44,291 nt of DNA from Sulfurimonas sp. (GTDB lineage: Bacteria > Campylobacterota > Campylobacteria > Campylobacterales > Sulfurimonadaceae), in contig NZ_JAHYJB010000013.1 in the NCBI RefSeq assembly GCF_019429335.1, forward strand, positions 1-44,291. Reading direction: 5' to 3'. The translations under genes and the position numbers were made by a program. Position 1 is the stretch's first letter. Every line of letters begins with the position of its first letter. The notes beneath the pieces were generated by a model. That model saw only the letters and a list, made by a program, of their open reading frames with translations. It searched no databases and was not told where the DNA came from. Positions 27,881 through 36,863 of the stretch are shown piece after piece.

Positions 27881-29617
27881 TTATTTATTTATAAATCCCA
27901 TCAATTTTTCACTGTCAAAACTTGCACTCTTCTCTTTTTTTATCTCATGTTCAAAATCTTTTAAATAAAAAACAGGTTCCTCTCTTACAGCTACCTTGTA
28001 TGCAGTGTTTTTAATCACTAAGCTTATTTGTCCGCCTGTTAAAGAGTATTCAGCAAGCTCGTTTAGGTCAAAACCCTCTTCATATGGCGCATGCAAAGGA
28101 AGCATCTTGTTCCACAAAGAGAGTCTCTGCTCTTTGTTTGGTTTTCTAAACTCTATTTTATAGTTAAAGCGTCTTGAGAATGCCTTGTCTATATTTTCAA
28201 GCAGATTGGTAGTCGCAATTAACACGCCTCTAAACTTCTCAATCTGCTCCAAAAAGATATTCTGCATCTGGTTGTGCATCTGGTCAGCCCCGCTGTTTGC
28301 TCCGCTTGAGCGCGCGCCCAAAAACTGGTCTGCCTCGTTTAACAAAAGTATAGGGTCACTCTTTGTTTTCTCACACAAATCGTAAAAAGTGTCAAAAATC
28401 TTTCTTACGTTTTTCTCGCTCTCTCCGACATACATGGAGAGAATTTTTGAACAGTCAAATGCCAAAACTTGGCGTTTAAGCGACTTTGCAAGCGAATATG
28501 CAGTCATAGTTTTACCCGTTCCTGCCGCGCCGTAGAAGATTATTCTTGCGTCAATACCGCTCTTTTTATCTTTAATGCCCCACTCTACGAGTCTTCCGAC
28601 AACCTCTTTATCAAGCTGTCTCATAAGGTTTTTAAGTGTCTCTTGTGTCTCGCTTGCCAAAACAACATCACTTAGCGAGGTCTCGGGTTCAACAAGCTCA
28701 AAAATATCCTGCTCGTCAATAAGCGTATTAAGTTTTATTCGGCGAACCTTTTTATTTTTTTGCGGATGAATTATGCTGTGAAGCACCTCATCGACGATGT
28801 AAAAAGCGCGTGAAATGCCACCAAAAGGATTCAGCATCTCCTCATAATCTATAATTCCGTCATTAATCAGGTTTGAGCCGTCCTCTAAGAGTGAACGGTT
28901 CTTGATACGCTCATACTCATCAAGCGATATTAGTTCGATAAGCGTATTCATCTCGCGCAAAGAGGCGTCGGTTGCGCTGTACTCCTCGCGAAGGAGGGCT
29001 AGAAAAATCACCTGCTCTTTTGAGCTCATCTTTTTTTGTTTAAAAAATTTATCCAGCACAAGCTTGCCTGTGGTCTGCTCAACCCTCTCTTCTATGCGCT
29101 TTTCAAGAAGCTTAAGTTTTGCCTGCGTTCTGTCAATCCCAAGCGAGTGTTCATGGACATTTTGGCGGATGGCACTCATCTTCTGATATAGCTCTATGCG
29201 AAGAAACTGGTCCTGCAGATACTCTAAATGGTCTGTATATGGCTTAATATCCGGCAGTTCACTCTCGGCTGCGCCGTCTTGGAGAAGCTTTAAAAATGAC
29301 GAAGATAAACCCACCGCGCTGTTTAAAAGTTCCAAAGGCGTCACCTCTGATATTTTAAGCGGCGTAAAGCTCTGCTGATGAAGCCAGCCGAGCTCCAAAA
29401 GAAGCTTAACCTCGTTTAAATGCTTTATTCCTTCATACTTCTCATCGCCATAAATCTCCTGCAGCAGTTCAAGGATGAGGACGTCATCTTCTCCGCGCAT
29501 ATACCTTTTTGTCAACGCATGCAACAGCTGCGCTTCTGTTTTGCTGCATTTTAACTGCGCGTAAATAAGCGTTTTTTCTATATCTTTTGCTTCTAAAAAA
29601 TCGATTAATGTTTCCAA
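27881..29617 (-). CDS. AAA+ ATPase of unknown role
   Basis: This 578-residue protein has a helical N-terminal half (1-300) of no recognised family and a C-terminal AAA+ module. That module shows Walker A GAAGTGKT at 363-370, Walker B PILLLNEADQF at 422-432, sensor ATTN at 468-471 and an arginine finger region SRRF at 481-484. In Walker B an asparagine (427) stands where aspartate is usual, but the glutamate is kept. It starts at TTG with AAGGA six bases upstream. It follows the FadL-like gene by 8 nt. A remnant of its last 25 codons lies at 24044-24121. Similar ATPases remodel protein complexes; the target is not evident. Confidence 0.7.
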   Translation of the reverse strand: METLIDFLEAKDIEKTLIYAQLKCSKTEAQLLHALTKRYMRGEDDVLILELLQEIYGDEKYEGIKHLNEVKLLLELGWLHQQSFTPLKISEVTPLELLNSAVGLSSSFLKLLQDGAAESELPDIKPYTDHLEYLQDQFLRIELYQKMSAIRQNVHEHSLGIDRTQAKLKLLEKRIEERVEQTTGKLVLDKFFKQKKMSSKEQVIFLALLREEYSATDASLREMNTLIELISLDEYERIKNRSLLEDGSNLINDGIIDYEEMLNPFGGISRAFYIVDEVLHSIIHPQKNKKVRRIKLNTLIDEQDIFELVEPETSLSDVVLASETQETLKNLMRQLDKEVVGRLVEWGIKDKKSGIDARIIFYGAAGTGKTMTAYSLAKSLKRQVLAFDCSKILSMYVGESEKNVRKIFDTFYDLCEKTKSDPILLLNEADQFLGARSSGANSGADQMHNQMQNIFLEQIEKFRGVLIATTNLLENIDKAFSRRFNYKIEFRKPNKEQRLSLWNKMLPLHAPYEEGFDLNELAEYSLTGGQISLVIKNTAYKVAVREEPVFYLKDFEHEIKKEKSASFDSEKLMGFINK

Positions 29618-29625
29618 ATATATCC

Positions 29626-30774
29626 TTAAAATTTATACTCTAAAGCCGATGAGACCATCAGCACGTTTGCGTTTGAAAACTCTCCATCTAGAGTGGCGTT
29701 TGAAACTCTTCTGTCCTCTCTTATTGAATAAAGTGCAGCCAAACCTACATTTATCTTCTCATTTATCTGATATCTCGCGCCAAGCGAGACCGAAACGGAG
29801 TCGCTATCAGGCATCTCAAACCCAAGCGTTGCATCAGGTGCCGGCGACTCGTCTATAACGACACCGCCCATGAGGGTAAGTGCATCTAGCTTTTGTGTTA
29901 TGCCAAAACGAAAAGCATTTGTATCTTTCCAGTTTTTGGCTATTGGTGCAGGATCTGGCAAACCTTGCCCGAAATCAAAATCGAGCTCCTTATATGCAGA
30001 CCAATAATTTCTCTCATATACAAACTCCAGCGTTGTTTTACTCTCCAATGTATAAGCAACTGCAATATTTAAAAGGGCAGGCACCGGTACGCTTACCGAT
30101 GCGCTACTTTGCAGAGAGTTTATAACAACATCACCCTCCATACTTAAATCCACTTTTGAACGGTATGTTAGTGCAAGCTCAAACTCAGATGCGGGTCTAT
30201 ATGTAAGGGCAGCATTATAGCCAAAATCTATGGAGTTACCATCCATAGCCAACGAGACGCCGGGGCGACTATTTTTAACTACTCCCTCTGAGTAGATTGC
30301 TCTAATACCCAGCGCAACGGCAATTTTATCGCCTATCGGTAACGCAACACTCGGGTTTACCTCAACGGTTTTAAGCGAAAACTCCTGCGCACTGTAAATA
30401 GCAGGAGCATCATCCCACCTCTTTGAAAGTCCTGCAGGAGAGACTACGCTAAGTCCAAAACGTGCACCGCCAATCTCATGTGAGGCATAGTGAAGAGAGG
30501 GGACGACAAAGTTCTCTTTTTTCGACTCTATATCTATGCCCGCCGCGTCATAGTTTACATCGCTAAGTCCGATGTACATCAGATTTGCTTCCATAACAGA
30601 TTCATTTTTCATAAAAACCATATTTGCAGGGTTGCAGTATGCCGAATCGGCACTTGAAACATGTGCAACATTTGCCGCGCTAAGAGCAACCGAGTTCAAA
30701 GAGGTCTCTGGTATCTTATATCCCCCCGCAAACAAAGCGCTTCCCAACATTAAAAATAGAGTAATATTTCTCAC
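29626..30774 (-). CDS. FadL/OmpP1-family outer-membrane protein
   Basis: This 382-residue protein has a signal peptide (LFLMLGSALFAGG) and the FadL-type N-terminal segment ALSAANVAHVSSADSAYCNP, which forms the plug, then many barrel strands and a final SSALEYKF. FadL proteins carry fatty acids or other hydrophobic compounds across the outer membrane. The start is GTG, with GGAG two bases away; no better start is seen. It lies between endonuclease IV and the AAA+ ATPase on the same strand, gaps 15 and 8 nt. Confidence 0.85.
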   Translation of the reverse strand: MRNITLFLMLGSALFAGGYKIPETSLNSVALSAANVAHVSSADSAYCNPANMVFMKNESVMEANLMYIGLSDVNYDAAGIDIESKKENFVVPSLHYASHEIGGARFGLSVVSPAGLSKRWDDAPAIYSAQEFSLKTVEVNPSVALPIGDKIAVALGIRAIYSEGVVKNSRPGVSLAMDGNSIDFGYNAALTYRPASEFELALTYRSKVDLSMEGDVVINSLQSSASVSVPVPALLNIAVAYTLESKTTLEFVYERNYWSAYKELDFDFGQGLPDPAPIAKNWKDTNAFRFGITQKLDALTLMGGVVIDESPAPDATLGFEMPDSDSVSVSLGARYQINEKINVGLAALYSIREDRRVSNATLDGEFSNANVLMVSSALEYKF

Positions 30775-30789
30775 TTCTCCCCCATCCTC

Positions 30790-31635
30790 TTAATTCTCAA
30801 AAGAGTAAAGCAGCGCTATCTCTTCTTTCCAGATGCTATCATCGATTGTCTCAAGAATAAGCGGGATGTCATCCATGCGCTCATCGTTCATTATAAACCT
30901 AAAAGCATCAAGCCCGATTTCACCTTTGCCAAGAGAGTTGTGTCTGTCCACATGCGATTCAAATTTTGCTTTTGAGTCGTTTATGTGCATCCCCATCAGG
31001 TAGTTAAAACCTACGATTTTATCAAACTCGCTCCATGTTTTATCGTACGCTTCTCTTGTTCTTATATCGTAACCCGCGCTAAACATGTGGCAGGTATCTA
31101 TGCAGACACCAACACGGCTTTTGTCCTCTATTTTATCGATAATTTGCGCCAGATGTTCAAACTTAAAGCCAAGGTTGCTTCCCTGCCCTGCCGTGTTTTC
31201 AAGAACCAAACTGACACCTTCTGTTTTCTCCAGCGTTCTGTTCATAGCATCTGATATATTGCCCAGACACTCATCTTCGCTTATCTTCTTTAGGTGGCTT
31301 CCAGGGTGAAAGTTAAGTCTGTCAAGCCCCAAAAGAGAGCATCTCTGCACCTCATCCAAGAATGCCTCCATCGACTTCTCCCTAGCTTCCGTCTCTGGAT
31401 GACCCAGATTTATAAGGTATGAGTCGTGGGGAAGTATATGTTTTGCCAAAATCCCGCTTGTCTGCAAAGCTTTTTTAAACTTATCTATCGTCTCACCATC
31501 AAGCTCTTTGGCGTTCCACTGTCTCTGGTTTTTTGTAAATAGTGCGAACGCTTTTGCGCCGATTGCCACTGCGTTTGTCACCGCATTAAAGACGCCTCCG
31601 CTTGCACTTACATGTGCCCCTACAAATTTATTCAT
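30790..31635 (-). CDS. nfo: Deoxyribonuclease IV (AP endonuclease)
   Basis: This 281-residue TIM-barrel enzyme cuts DNA 5' to abasic sites in base-excision repair. Zinc-ligand motifs are complete: [69 protein letters not shown] and PLILET. The length matches the family. It overlaps the upstream lipoprotein gene by 8 nt, suggesting coupled translation. Confidence 0.96.
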   Translation of the reverse strand: MNKFVGAHVSASGGVFNAVTNAVAIGAKAFALFTKNQRQWNAKELDGETIDKFKKALQTSGILAKHILPHDSYLINLGHPETEAREKSMEAFLDEVQRCSLLGLDRLNFHPGSHLKKISEDECLGNISDAMNRTLEKTEGVSLVLENTAGQGSNLGFKFEHLAQIIDKIEDKSRVGVCIDTCHMFSAGYDIRTREAYDKTWSEFDKIVGFNYLMGMHINDSKAKFESHVDRHNSLGKGEIGLDAFRFIMNDERMDDIPLILETIDDSIWKEEIALLYSFEN

Positions 31636-32101
31636 CTATATCCTTTATGTTAAAAATTATGCTGTTTTTTCTATCTTTGAAATAGACTCCGCTTGAGTCT
31701 ACCTTGTAGCTGATATCTACATGTTCGTTTTTTATACTCTGCGAAAAACCGTCAGGAGTTTTGCTCAGGTTTGCACCGCCGTAAATTGCACGGGAGAGCA
31801 GGATGTTTTGAAGCGTATCATCGGGATAGGCACCATTTAGATACTCTTTGTTAAATCCGCTTTTGCTCATACATCCACCACTCGTGCAGATGAGATGATT
31901 GACACTTATCTTCTCTATGTTTTTGCCAGCCATAAATAGTTCAAGCTCTATAGCATCCGAGCTGTTTCTAAGGTACCCTGCGTCTGAAAACTTCATCTTT
32001 GGTGATTTTATAGTAATGATTTTTGTCTGCGTATGTTCATAGTTTTTGATGCTGCATGCACTAAAAAAAAGAAGAGTAAAAATCAGTAATATATATTTCA
32101 T
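31628..32101 (-). CDS. Putative lipoprotein
   Basis: This protein of about 157 residues from the ATG at 32101 (MKYILLIF) has a lipobox, LLFFSACS, so the cysteine after 15-16 residues would be lipidated. A longer frame from 32164 would bury the signal, so it is rejected. The remainder contains two near cysteines ([14 protein letters not shown]) and no domain I can name. TACAAT at 32108-32113 lies seven bases before the ATG, so the mRNA may be leaderless. It is followed by nfo with an overlap. Confidence 0.75.
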   Translation of the reverse strand: MKYILLIFTLLFFSACSIKNYEHTQTKIITIKSPKMKFSDAGYLRNSSDAIELELFMAGKNIEKISVNHLICTSGGCMSKSGFNKEYLNGAYPDDTLQNILLSRAIYGGANLSKTPDGFSQSIKNEHVDISYKVDSSGVYFKDRKNSIIFNIKDIDE

Positions 32102-32183
32102 AATCGAATTGTACCGACATAAAATTAACTGCCATGTGTTATTTAAAGCTTGATAAAATTTCAAAAAAAATTAAAGGAATCTC

Positions 32184-32987
32184 ATGTACGGCAAAATCGA
32201 GACGATTGTAGAGAGCAAAAGCTTTGTTAACTTTATAACTTATCTTATTATCCTAAACGGCATAACCATGGGGCTGGAGACTTCAAAAGAGTTTATGGCA
32301 AATTTTGGCGGAATTACTTCGCTTTTCAACACTCTTGTCATCTCAATATTTACCATAGAGATTGCTATGCGTATCTATGTTCACAGGCTCTCTTTTTTCA
32401 AAGACCCGTGGAGTGTTTTTGACTTTAGCATTGTGGCTATCTCGCTTGTCCCGATAAGTGCAGGTTTTGAGATACTAAGAGTTTTAAGAGTACTGAGACT
32501 CTTTAGACTTATAACTGTCGTTCCTCAAATGAGAAAAATAGTCACCGCACTTATAAGCGTTATCCCCGGTATGCTATCCATCGCCGCACTTATGGGACTC
32601 TTCTTTTACATATTTGCCATCATGGCTACGCAGCTCTACTCCGAGAAGTTTCCAGAGTGGTTTGGAACATTGGGCGAATCTTTCTATACACTTTTTCAAA
32701 TCATGACGCTAGAGTCTTGGTCTATGGGAATCGTACGCCCTGTTATGGAGGTTTATCCGCTGGCATGGATGTTCTTTGTTCCCTTTATTTTTGTCGTAAC
32801 CTTTGTTATGATAAACCTCATAGTAGCTATAGTAGTTGACGCGATGTCGATTATAAACAAAGTTGAAGAAGAGCACATCGTGCAAGAAGTACATGTAGCA
32901 GAAAATCACACAAAAAGCGAACTCGCAATGCTAAGAGAGGAGATAGCTGAACTAAAGACTTTACTAAGAGCAAGTATAAAGAGCTAG
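32184..32987 (+). CDS. Voltage-gated sodium channel (NavAb-like)
   Basis: This 267-residue protein has six membrane helices. S4 carries arginines at 99, 102, 105 and 108 ([10 protein letters not shown]). The pore loop has TLESWSM at 175-181, the sodium-selective filter, and the C-terminus (about 225-265) is a coiled-coil neck that joins four subunits. These residue numbers and the filter agree with what I remember of NavAb of Arcobacter butzleri. The bacterial channels act as tetramers in the inner membrane, and some have roles in motility or pH response. AAAGGA precedes the ATG. It diverges from the lipoprotein gene. Confidence 0.92.
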   Translation: MYGKIETIVESKSFVNFITYLIILNGITMGLETSKEFMANFGGITSLFNTLVISIFTIEIAMRIYVHRLSFFKDPWSVFDFSIVAISLVPISAGFEILRVLRVLRLFRLITVVPQMRKIVTALISVIPGMLSIAALMGLFFYIFAIMATQLYSEKFPEWFGTLGESFYTLFQIMTLESWSMGIVRPVMEVYPLAWMFFVPFIFVVTFVMINLIVAIVVDAMSIINKVEEEHIVQEVHVAENHTKSELAMLREEIAELKTLLRASIKS

Positions 32988-33012
32988 AGAACATATTTCT
33001 AGCTCCAGAGGG

Positions 33013-33094
33013 TTTCTATAGCCTAATCCCATGTATGATTCCTATATAGAATATAGAAAATATATTACATACACATCGCCAGATACATGGGATT
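33013..33094. repeat. Interleaved inverted repeats between convergent genes
   Basis: The 12-base arm AATCCCATGTAT (33025-33036) matches its reverse complement at 33083-33094. A second pair, TTTCTATA (33013-33020) and TATAGAAA (33052-33059), is interleaved with the first, the order needed for a pseudoknot. It fills the 114-nt gap between the sodium channel and TM2 genes, which converge. It may end both transcripts. Confidence 0.55.
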
Positions 33095-33101
33095 TTAGTA
33101 T

Positions 33102-33410
33102 TTAATTATTACTTACTGTTGCCTTTTCATAATTATTAATAAGTTCTAAGTTATAAACTTTAACCCATTTATGAAGAGATATTGCATCAAGTACCCACCA
33201 GATAAACATTGCAATTAATCCAATATAACCAACTACTATTATCATAGTAAAAAAACTTACTATTGTAATAACTAGCATAGTAACCGCATTACTTTTACCC
33301 ATATAAAAACGATGTGCTCCAAAAAGTCCAAGAAACCACCATAATATATACGCCACCACAGGGTTCTTTTTCTGCTCTTCTAATCTCATCTGATCTACAT
33401 TTACACTCAT
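33102..33410 (-). CDS. TM2-domain membrane protein
   Basis: This 102-residue protein has a TM2 domain: WWFLGLFGAHRFYMGK, with the conserved GxHRFY-type turn, then two hydrophobic helices, and a second turn IWWVLDAISL. Such proteins are widespread; their function is mostly unknown. A hydrophilic N-terminal stretch (about 20 residues) faces the cytoplasm. The promoter lies in the 235-nt gap shared with the divergent polymerase gene. It converges with the sodium channel gene. Confidence 0.85.
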   Translation of the reverse strand: MSVNVDQMRLEEQKKNPVVAYILWWFLGLFGAHRFYMGKSNAVTMLVITIVSFFTMIIVVGYIGLIAMFIWWVLDAISLHKWVKVYNLELINNYEKATVSNN

Positions 33411-33461
33411 TTGGATCCTTTTATATTAAACTTTACTAATTATTATTATTTTTTATATTTT

Positions 33462-33498
33462 AGTCAATAATAATGTGATAATTTTGTCATAATAATGT
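33462..33498 (-). promoter_or_regulatory. TM2 gene promoter with tandem direct repeats
   Basis: On the minus strand TTGACT (33462-33467) is followed, 16-17 bases on, by an AATAAT-like -10. The plus strand shows GTCAATAATAATGT at 33463-33476 and GTCATAATAATGT at 33486-33498, spaced by 23 bases, close to two DNA turns. The first copy covers the -35 box. It may be a regulator site, but the region is very AT-rich. Confidence 0.4.
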
Positions 33499-33613
33499 CC
33501 AATGTTACAATATGTATCTTAAAATAATTTTGCGTCAATATATATTAAATACTGCTTTTGTATCAAAATATAAAGAAGTACAAAATATCTTTGCAATTTG
33601 CCATATTTTAAAC

Positions 33614-33638
33614 CTACATGTAGAAATTTATCTACAAT
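33614..33638 (+). promoter_or_regulatory. Operator-like palindrome over the polymerase promoter
   Basis: TGTAGA (33619-33624) and TCTACA (33631-33636) form a perfect repeat with a six-base centre. CTACATGTAG (33614-33623) is a second palindrome sharing a half-site. The right half overlaps the -10 box TACAAT (33633-33638). The polymerase ATG at 33646 follows after seven bases, so the mRNA is probably leaderless. Repression at this site is inferred. Confidence 0.55.
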
Positions 33639-33645
33639 AGCATTT

Positions 33646-34917
33646 ATGAAAATACACATAGATATAGATTGTTTTTTTGTCAGTGCCGCTCGCATTAAAG
33701 AACCTTTGCTTGAAGGCAAGCCTGTAGCAATCGGCGGGCGGAGTGATACGAAAATATTTAACAAAGATGCAAAAAAACAGACCGTCAACTTCGAGAACTC
33801 AGGCTCTTTTGTGCCTACTTTTTACAAAGCTTATGAAGAAAAGGATGACGACATAGACGCTTTTAAAGATGAGGATGGGCGCGTGCGAGGCATACTTACC
33901 ACTTCAAGCTACGAAGCAAGAGCGTATGGCGTAAAGACTGCCATGAGCATAAATGAAGCGCTTACTCTCTGCCCTCATCTCATCATAAAAGCTCCCGACA
34001 TGTCGCTCTATCAAAAGCTCTCACATGAGCTTCACGACTTTTTGTCATCCAAAATCCCGCTTGTTGAACAGGCAAGCATAGATGAATTTTACTGCGATTT
34101 GGAGGGCTGGGTTGAAGACGTGGATGTTGAGGATTTTATAAAAAATTTAAAAAATGAGATAAAAGAGGTGACAAAACTCCCCGTCTCCATCGGTGCGGCA
34201 CCGACCCGCTACATTGCCAAACTTGCCACTTCACATGCAAAGCCTTTTGGCTGCAGAGTTGTGCGCCCTTGCGAGCTTGATAATTTTATAGAGAATATTC
34301 CTGTCGGCGCGTTTGCAGGCATCGGCAAGAGTATGAAAACAAAACTTCTAGGTGTTCAAATCCACACGCTTGGAGAACTAAAAAAAAGAAAGGGAACTCT
34401 AGAGTCGTGGGGATCCTACGCAAAAGAGCTTTACGCCAGAGTTTGCGGACTTAGCGATGATGAGATTCATACAAAACATGTACGCAAATCCATCGGCATC
34501 TCAAGAACATTCGACCCGATTTTCAAAAGAGATGAGCTAGGAAGAAGAGTTCATGTTCTTGCCCGCCATCTCAGTTTTGCCATCTTGAAACTAAAGGTTA
34601 CGCCTACGGTTTTTCATCTATCCATCGCTTATGAGATGAATCAAAAATCGCACAAAAACATAATGCTTTGCGAAATCTTTACTGAGAAAAAGTTTGACTC
34701 TCTGTGTCTGTCTCTTTTTAATGAAGCAGATGTGCATAAAAGATTACATGTCATTAGAATCAGCATAAACTGCTCAAGCTTTACGAGAGAGTCAAAAAGA
34801 GAGCTCTCACTTATAAATTTTGCAGAGGAGCAAAAGATGAGAAAACTAACGGAACACTCCCAAGAAATAAGAGAAAAATACGGTATCGATATGTTGAAAT
34901 GGGGAAGTGAATTATGA
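33646..34917 (+). CDS. Y-family translesion DNA polymerase (DinB/UmuC-like)
   Basis: This polymerase of about 423 residues begins MKIHIDIDCFFVSAAR, with a metal-binding aspartate and the steric-gate phenylalanine. The other catalytic pair lies in ASIDEFYCDL. The little-finger domain follows the helix-hairpin-helix near AGIGKSMKTKLLG. Between VAIGGR and GILTTSSYEARAYG lies an extra segment of about 45 residues rich in Asp and Lys, absent from E. coli DinB. A frame from 33598 is open, but the operator and -10 box lie inside it, so the ATG at 33646 is preferred. It probably copies past DNA damage. A nuclease-like gene follows by 12 nt. Confidence 0.85.
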   Translation: MKIHIDIDCFFVSAARIKEPLLEGKPVAIGGRSDTKIFNKDAKKQTVNFENSGSFVPTFYKAYEEKDDDIDAFKDEDGRVRGILTTSSYEARAYGVKTAMSINEALTLCPHLIIKAPDMSLYQKLSHELHDFLSSKIPLVEQASIDEFYCDLEGWVEDVDVEDFIKNLKNEIKEVTKLPVSIGAAPTRYIAKLATSHAKPFGCRVVRPCELDNFIENIPVGAFAGIGKSMKTKLLGVQIHTLGELKKRKGTLESWGSYAKELYARVCGLSDDEIHTKHVRKSIGISRTFDPIFKRDELGRRVHVLARHLSFAILKLKVTPTVFHLSIAYEMNQKSHKNIMLCEIFTEKKFDSLCLSLFNEADVHKRLHVIRISINCSSFTRESKRELSLINFAEEQKMRKLTEHSQEIREKYGIDMLKWGSEL

Positions 34918-34929
34918 TAGAATAAATCA

Positions 34930-35871
34930 ATGATAAAAAACAGACTCCTAGAGCAGTTTCGCTCCTTTTATGCAAGAAACTATCCTGATGACATGGAGAT
35001 GCAAATCGAGTATTTTGCAATCTTTGGAGGTCTTGGATGGGAGATAGACACTGCGAAATCAATAGAGCTGTTAATCCAAGAACTTCTGCTTGAAAACTAT
35101 GAAGAGATAAACAAAAAAATAGAGGATTTAACTTTCTCAAACAGAGAATATCTACGTCTTTTGCGTGCTTTGGCGGTAGGGGACAGAAAGATTTTTTCAG
35201 CGTTTAATAGGGCAGGACTTAACAACGCAAACGGCGGAAGCGCTCTTAACTTTCTGCAAGAGAAAGGGCTCATCCAAATAGAGTTTTCAAGAGAGGAGCC
35301 TGCTCGCTCTCTAAGCCCCACGGGCAAGCTAAAAAGAGAGGTCGCAAGGCACAGAATCTCGCATAAAGTTCTCTTTACCCATCCGTTTATAAGATTTTGG
35401 TTTTACTTTATAGCGCCGCATGCAAGAGAGATAAAAGAGTTTAAGTTTGAGAGCTTTTTTAAAGATTTTCAAATAAGACGCCACAGCTACACGAGCCTTG
35501 TTTTTGAGGAGCTCTCGGAAGTTCTGCTTAACTACAACCTTAGAGACGCACAGATACTAAGCTCAGGCAGTTATTGGGATGCTAACGTCGAGATAGATAT
35601 TCTTACCATAACAATGCAAGAGAAAGTATATGCGGCGGAGTGTAAATGGTCAAATCACAAGGTAAATAAAAAAGAGTGGCATAAACTCTCAGAGAAGTGC
35701 CAAAAACTTGGTATTGAACCCACTCAAATAGTTCTATTTTCAAAAAGAGGGTTTTCTAAAGAGCTTCTCGCACGGCAGAGCAAAAAACTAGCACTCTACA
35801 GCGCACAAGATTTTGAGGCGCTGCTTAAAAACATAAAAAAAGAGGAGCTTATAGATAACTTTTTTAGCTAG
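34930..35871 (+). CDS. DUF234-type protein with PD-(D/E)XK-like motif
   Basis: This 313-residue protein resembles the C-terminal part of archaeal-type ATPases (DUF234) without the ATPase domain. A winged-helix-like middle is followed by HPFIRFWFYFIAPHAR and a nuclease-fold core: EELSEV, then VEIDILTITM and AAECKWSNHKV, giving the E..D..ECK pattern of restriction-like enzymes. Whether it cleaves DNA is unknown. It starts 12 nt after the polymerase gene, so they are probably co-transcribed and may cooperate in repair. Its end overlaps the convergent J-domain gene by 8 nt. No good ribosome site precedes it. Confidence 0.65.
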   Translation: MIKNRLLEQFRSFYARNYPDDMEMQIEYFAIFGGLGWEIDTAKSIELLIQELLLENYEEINKKIEDLTFSNREYLRLLRALAVGDRKIFSAFNRAGLNNANGGSALNFLQEKGLIQIEFSREEPARSLSPTGKLKREVARHRISHKVLFTHPFIRFWFYFIAPHAREIKEFKFESFFKDFQIRRHSYTSLVFEELSEVLLNYNLRDAQILSSGSYWDANVEIDILTITMQEKVYAAECKWSNHKVNKKEWHKLSEKCQKLGIEPTQIVLFSKRGFSKELLARQSKKLALYSAQDFEALLKNIKKEELIDNFFS

Positions 35872-36664
35872 CGCGAAGTGCTGAATAAGCCTCTTGAAGA
35901 AGCTGAAACTTCTGGGTATAGTGCCTTATCATATATGGGGATTCATGCTCAATCTTGTCAGGGTGGTAAGCTTTGGCAAGTTTTTTGTAGCTCTTTCTAA
36001 GCACATCCTGACTAGCTCCAATCGGGCACTCTAAAATAGTGTAGAAGTAGCTCTTCTCTCTATCTTCCTCATCTTTGCAAAGGTTGCCGAAGCTGTAACT
36101 TGCAAAATCGCTGTAAAGCTTGCTTATAAAGTGGTTGTCGTAACTGTAGCTGATTTGATAGTGCAGAATATGTCGCTTGTTTAATGCTCTCTCAAGCCTT
36201 GCTTTTGCCCTGTAATCCGATACGTCAACAACCAAAGAGATATCCGTACCTCTCTCGACATAAACTTCAAGTTGCGAGCGTAAATAGTTTATAACCCATG
36301 AGTTTGGATGGTCAAGAGTTATGAGGACGGTATCTTTGTTGTATGCGTAGAGATTTACATTTATATTTTCGGGCTCTTGAAGTTTGTTTAGTTCAATTTT
36401 TATAGGCTGGTTTCCGTATTTGAGCATTGAGCGCAGAAAAAATTCATGTGAAAAGTCATGTTTTACGGCATGGTATTGGCTAAGCTGGTTTAAAAACTCC
36501 TCTCTGACCTCCATCAGCGTCTCATTTCTAAAAACAAGCACGGCCTTTGGCAGAAAAAGCATACCTCTGGTGTGATGGTGTAAAAACTCCCTCATCCACG
36601 AAGTATTGAGTGTATCGAAGTCCGTAGTGATAAGAATAAGATTATTGCGTAGTACAATCTCCAT
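35864..36664 (-). CDS. Protein with C-terminal J domain
   Basis: This 266-residue protein has a J domain at about 204-262: FYTILECPIGASQDVLRKSY, then AKAYHPDK, with the HPD triplet that activates DnaK ATPase. The first 200 residues are of no family I can name; they read as alternating strands and helices and may choose the client protein. It lacks the Gly/Phe-rich and zinc regions of DnaJ, so it is a specialised co-chaperone. It overlaps the end of the DUF234-type gene, tail to tail. Confidence 0.8.
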   Translation of the reverse strand: MEIVLRNNLILITTDFDTLNTSWMREFLHHHTRGMLFLPKAVLVFRNETLMEVREEFLNQLSQYHAVKHDFSHEFFLRSMLKYGNQPIKIELNKLQEPENINVNLYAYNKDTVLITLDHPNSWVINYLRSQLEVYVERGTDISLVVDVSDYRAKARLERALNKRHILHYQISYSYDNHFISKLYSDFASYSFGNLCKDEEDREKSYFYTILECPIGASQDVLRKSYKKLAKAYHPDKIEHESPYMIRHYTQKFQLLQEAYSALRAS

Positions 36665-36720
36665 GTTCTAACCTTTATTGGATTATTTTACTCTATTAGA
36701 GCAATAATAGTTCCAAACTA

Positions 36721-36861
36721 GGGACTAATGCACGATAGAGGATTTTGTTCAAGTTTGAGGCGAAACGAAAGTCAAATTGAGGAGTTTACTGTAGTAAATG
36801 ACGAGATTTTACTAAATTTCAACGAAGAAATTTGGCAAAAGCATCATTGTGCAGTGGTCTC
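36721..36861. repeat. Long imperfect inverted-repeat element
   Basis: The stretch is symmetric about 36791. GCACGAT (36730-36736) faces ATTGTGC (36846-36852), TTTAC (36785-36789) faces GTAAA (36794-36798) with loop TGTA, and the arms between pair over most of about 60-69 bases if G-U pairs are allowed. Most mismatches are of the G/A or C/T type, which keep pairing in RNA. It ends 2 nt before the aguB stop. It may be a terminator, a REP/MITE-like element or an RNA. Confidence 0.6.
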
Positions 36862-36863
36862 TG

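Noticed and set aside
33463..33498. Fur or FNR box in the TM2 promoter
   Set aside because: The direct repeats do not fit the known palindromes well, and the region is too AT-rich to assign a regulator.
36721..36861. Hairpin element as a short coding gene
   Set aside because: Frames are short and interrupted, and the symmetry is better explained by an inverted repeat.
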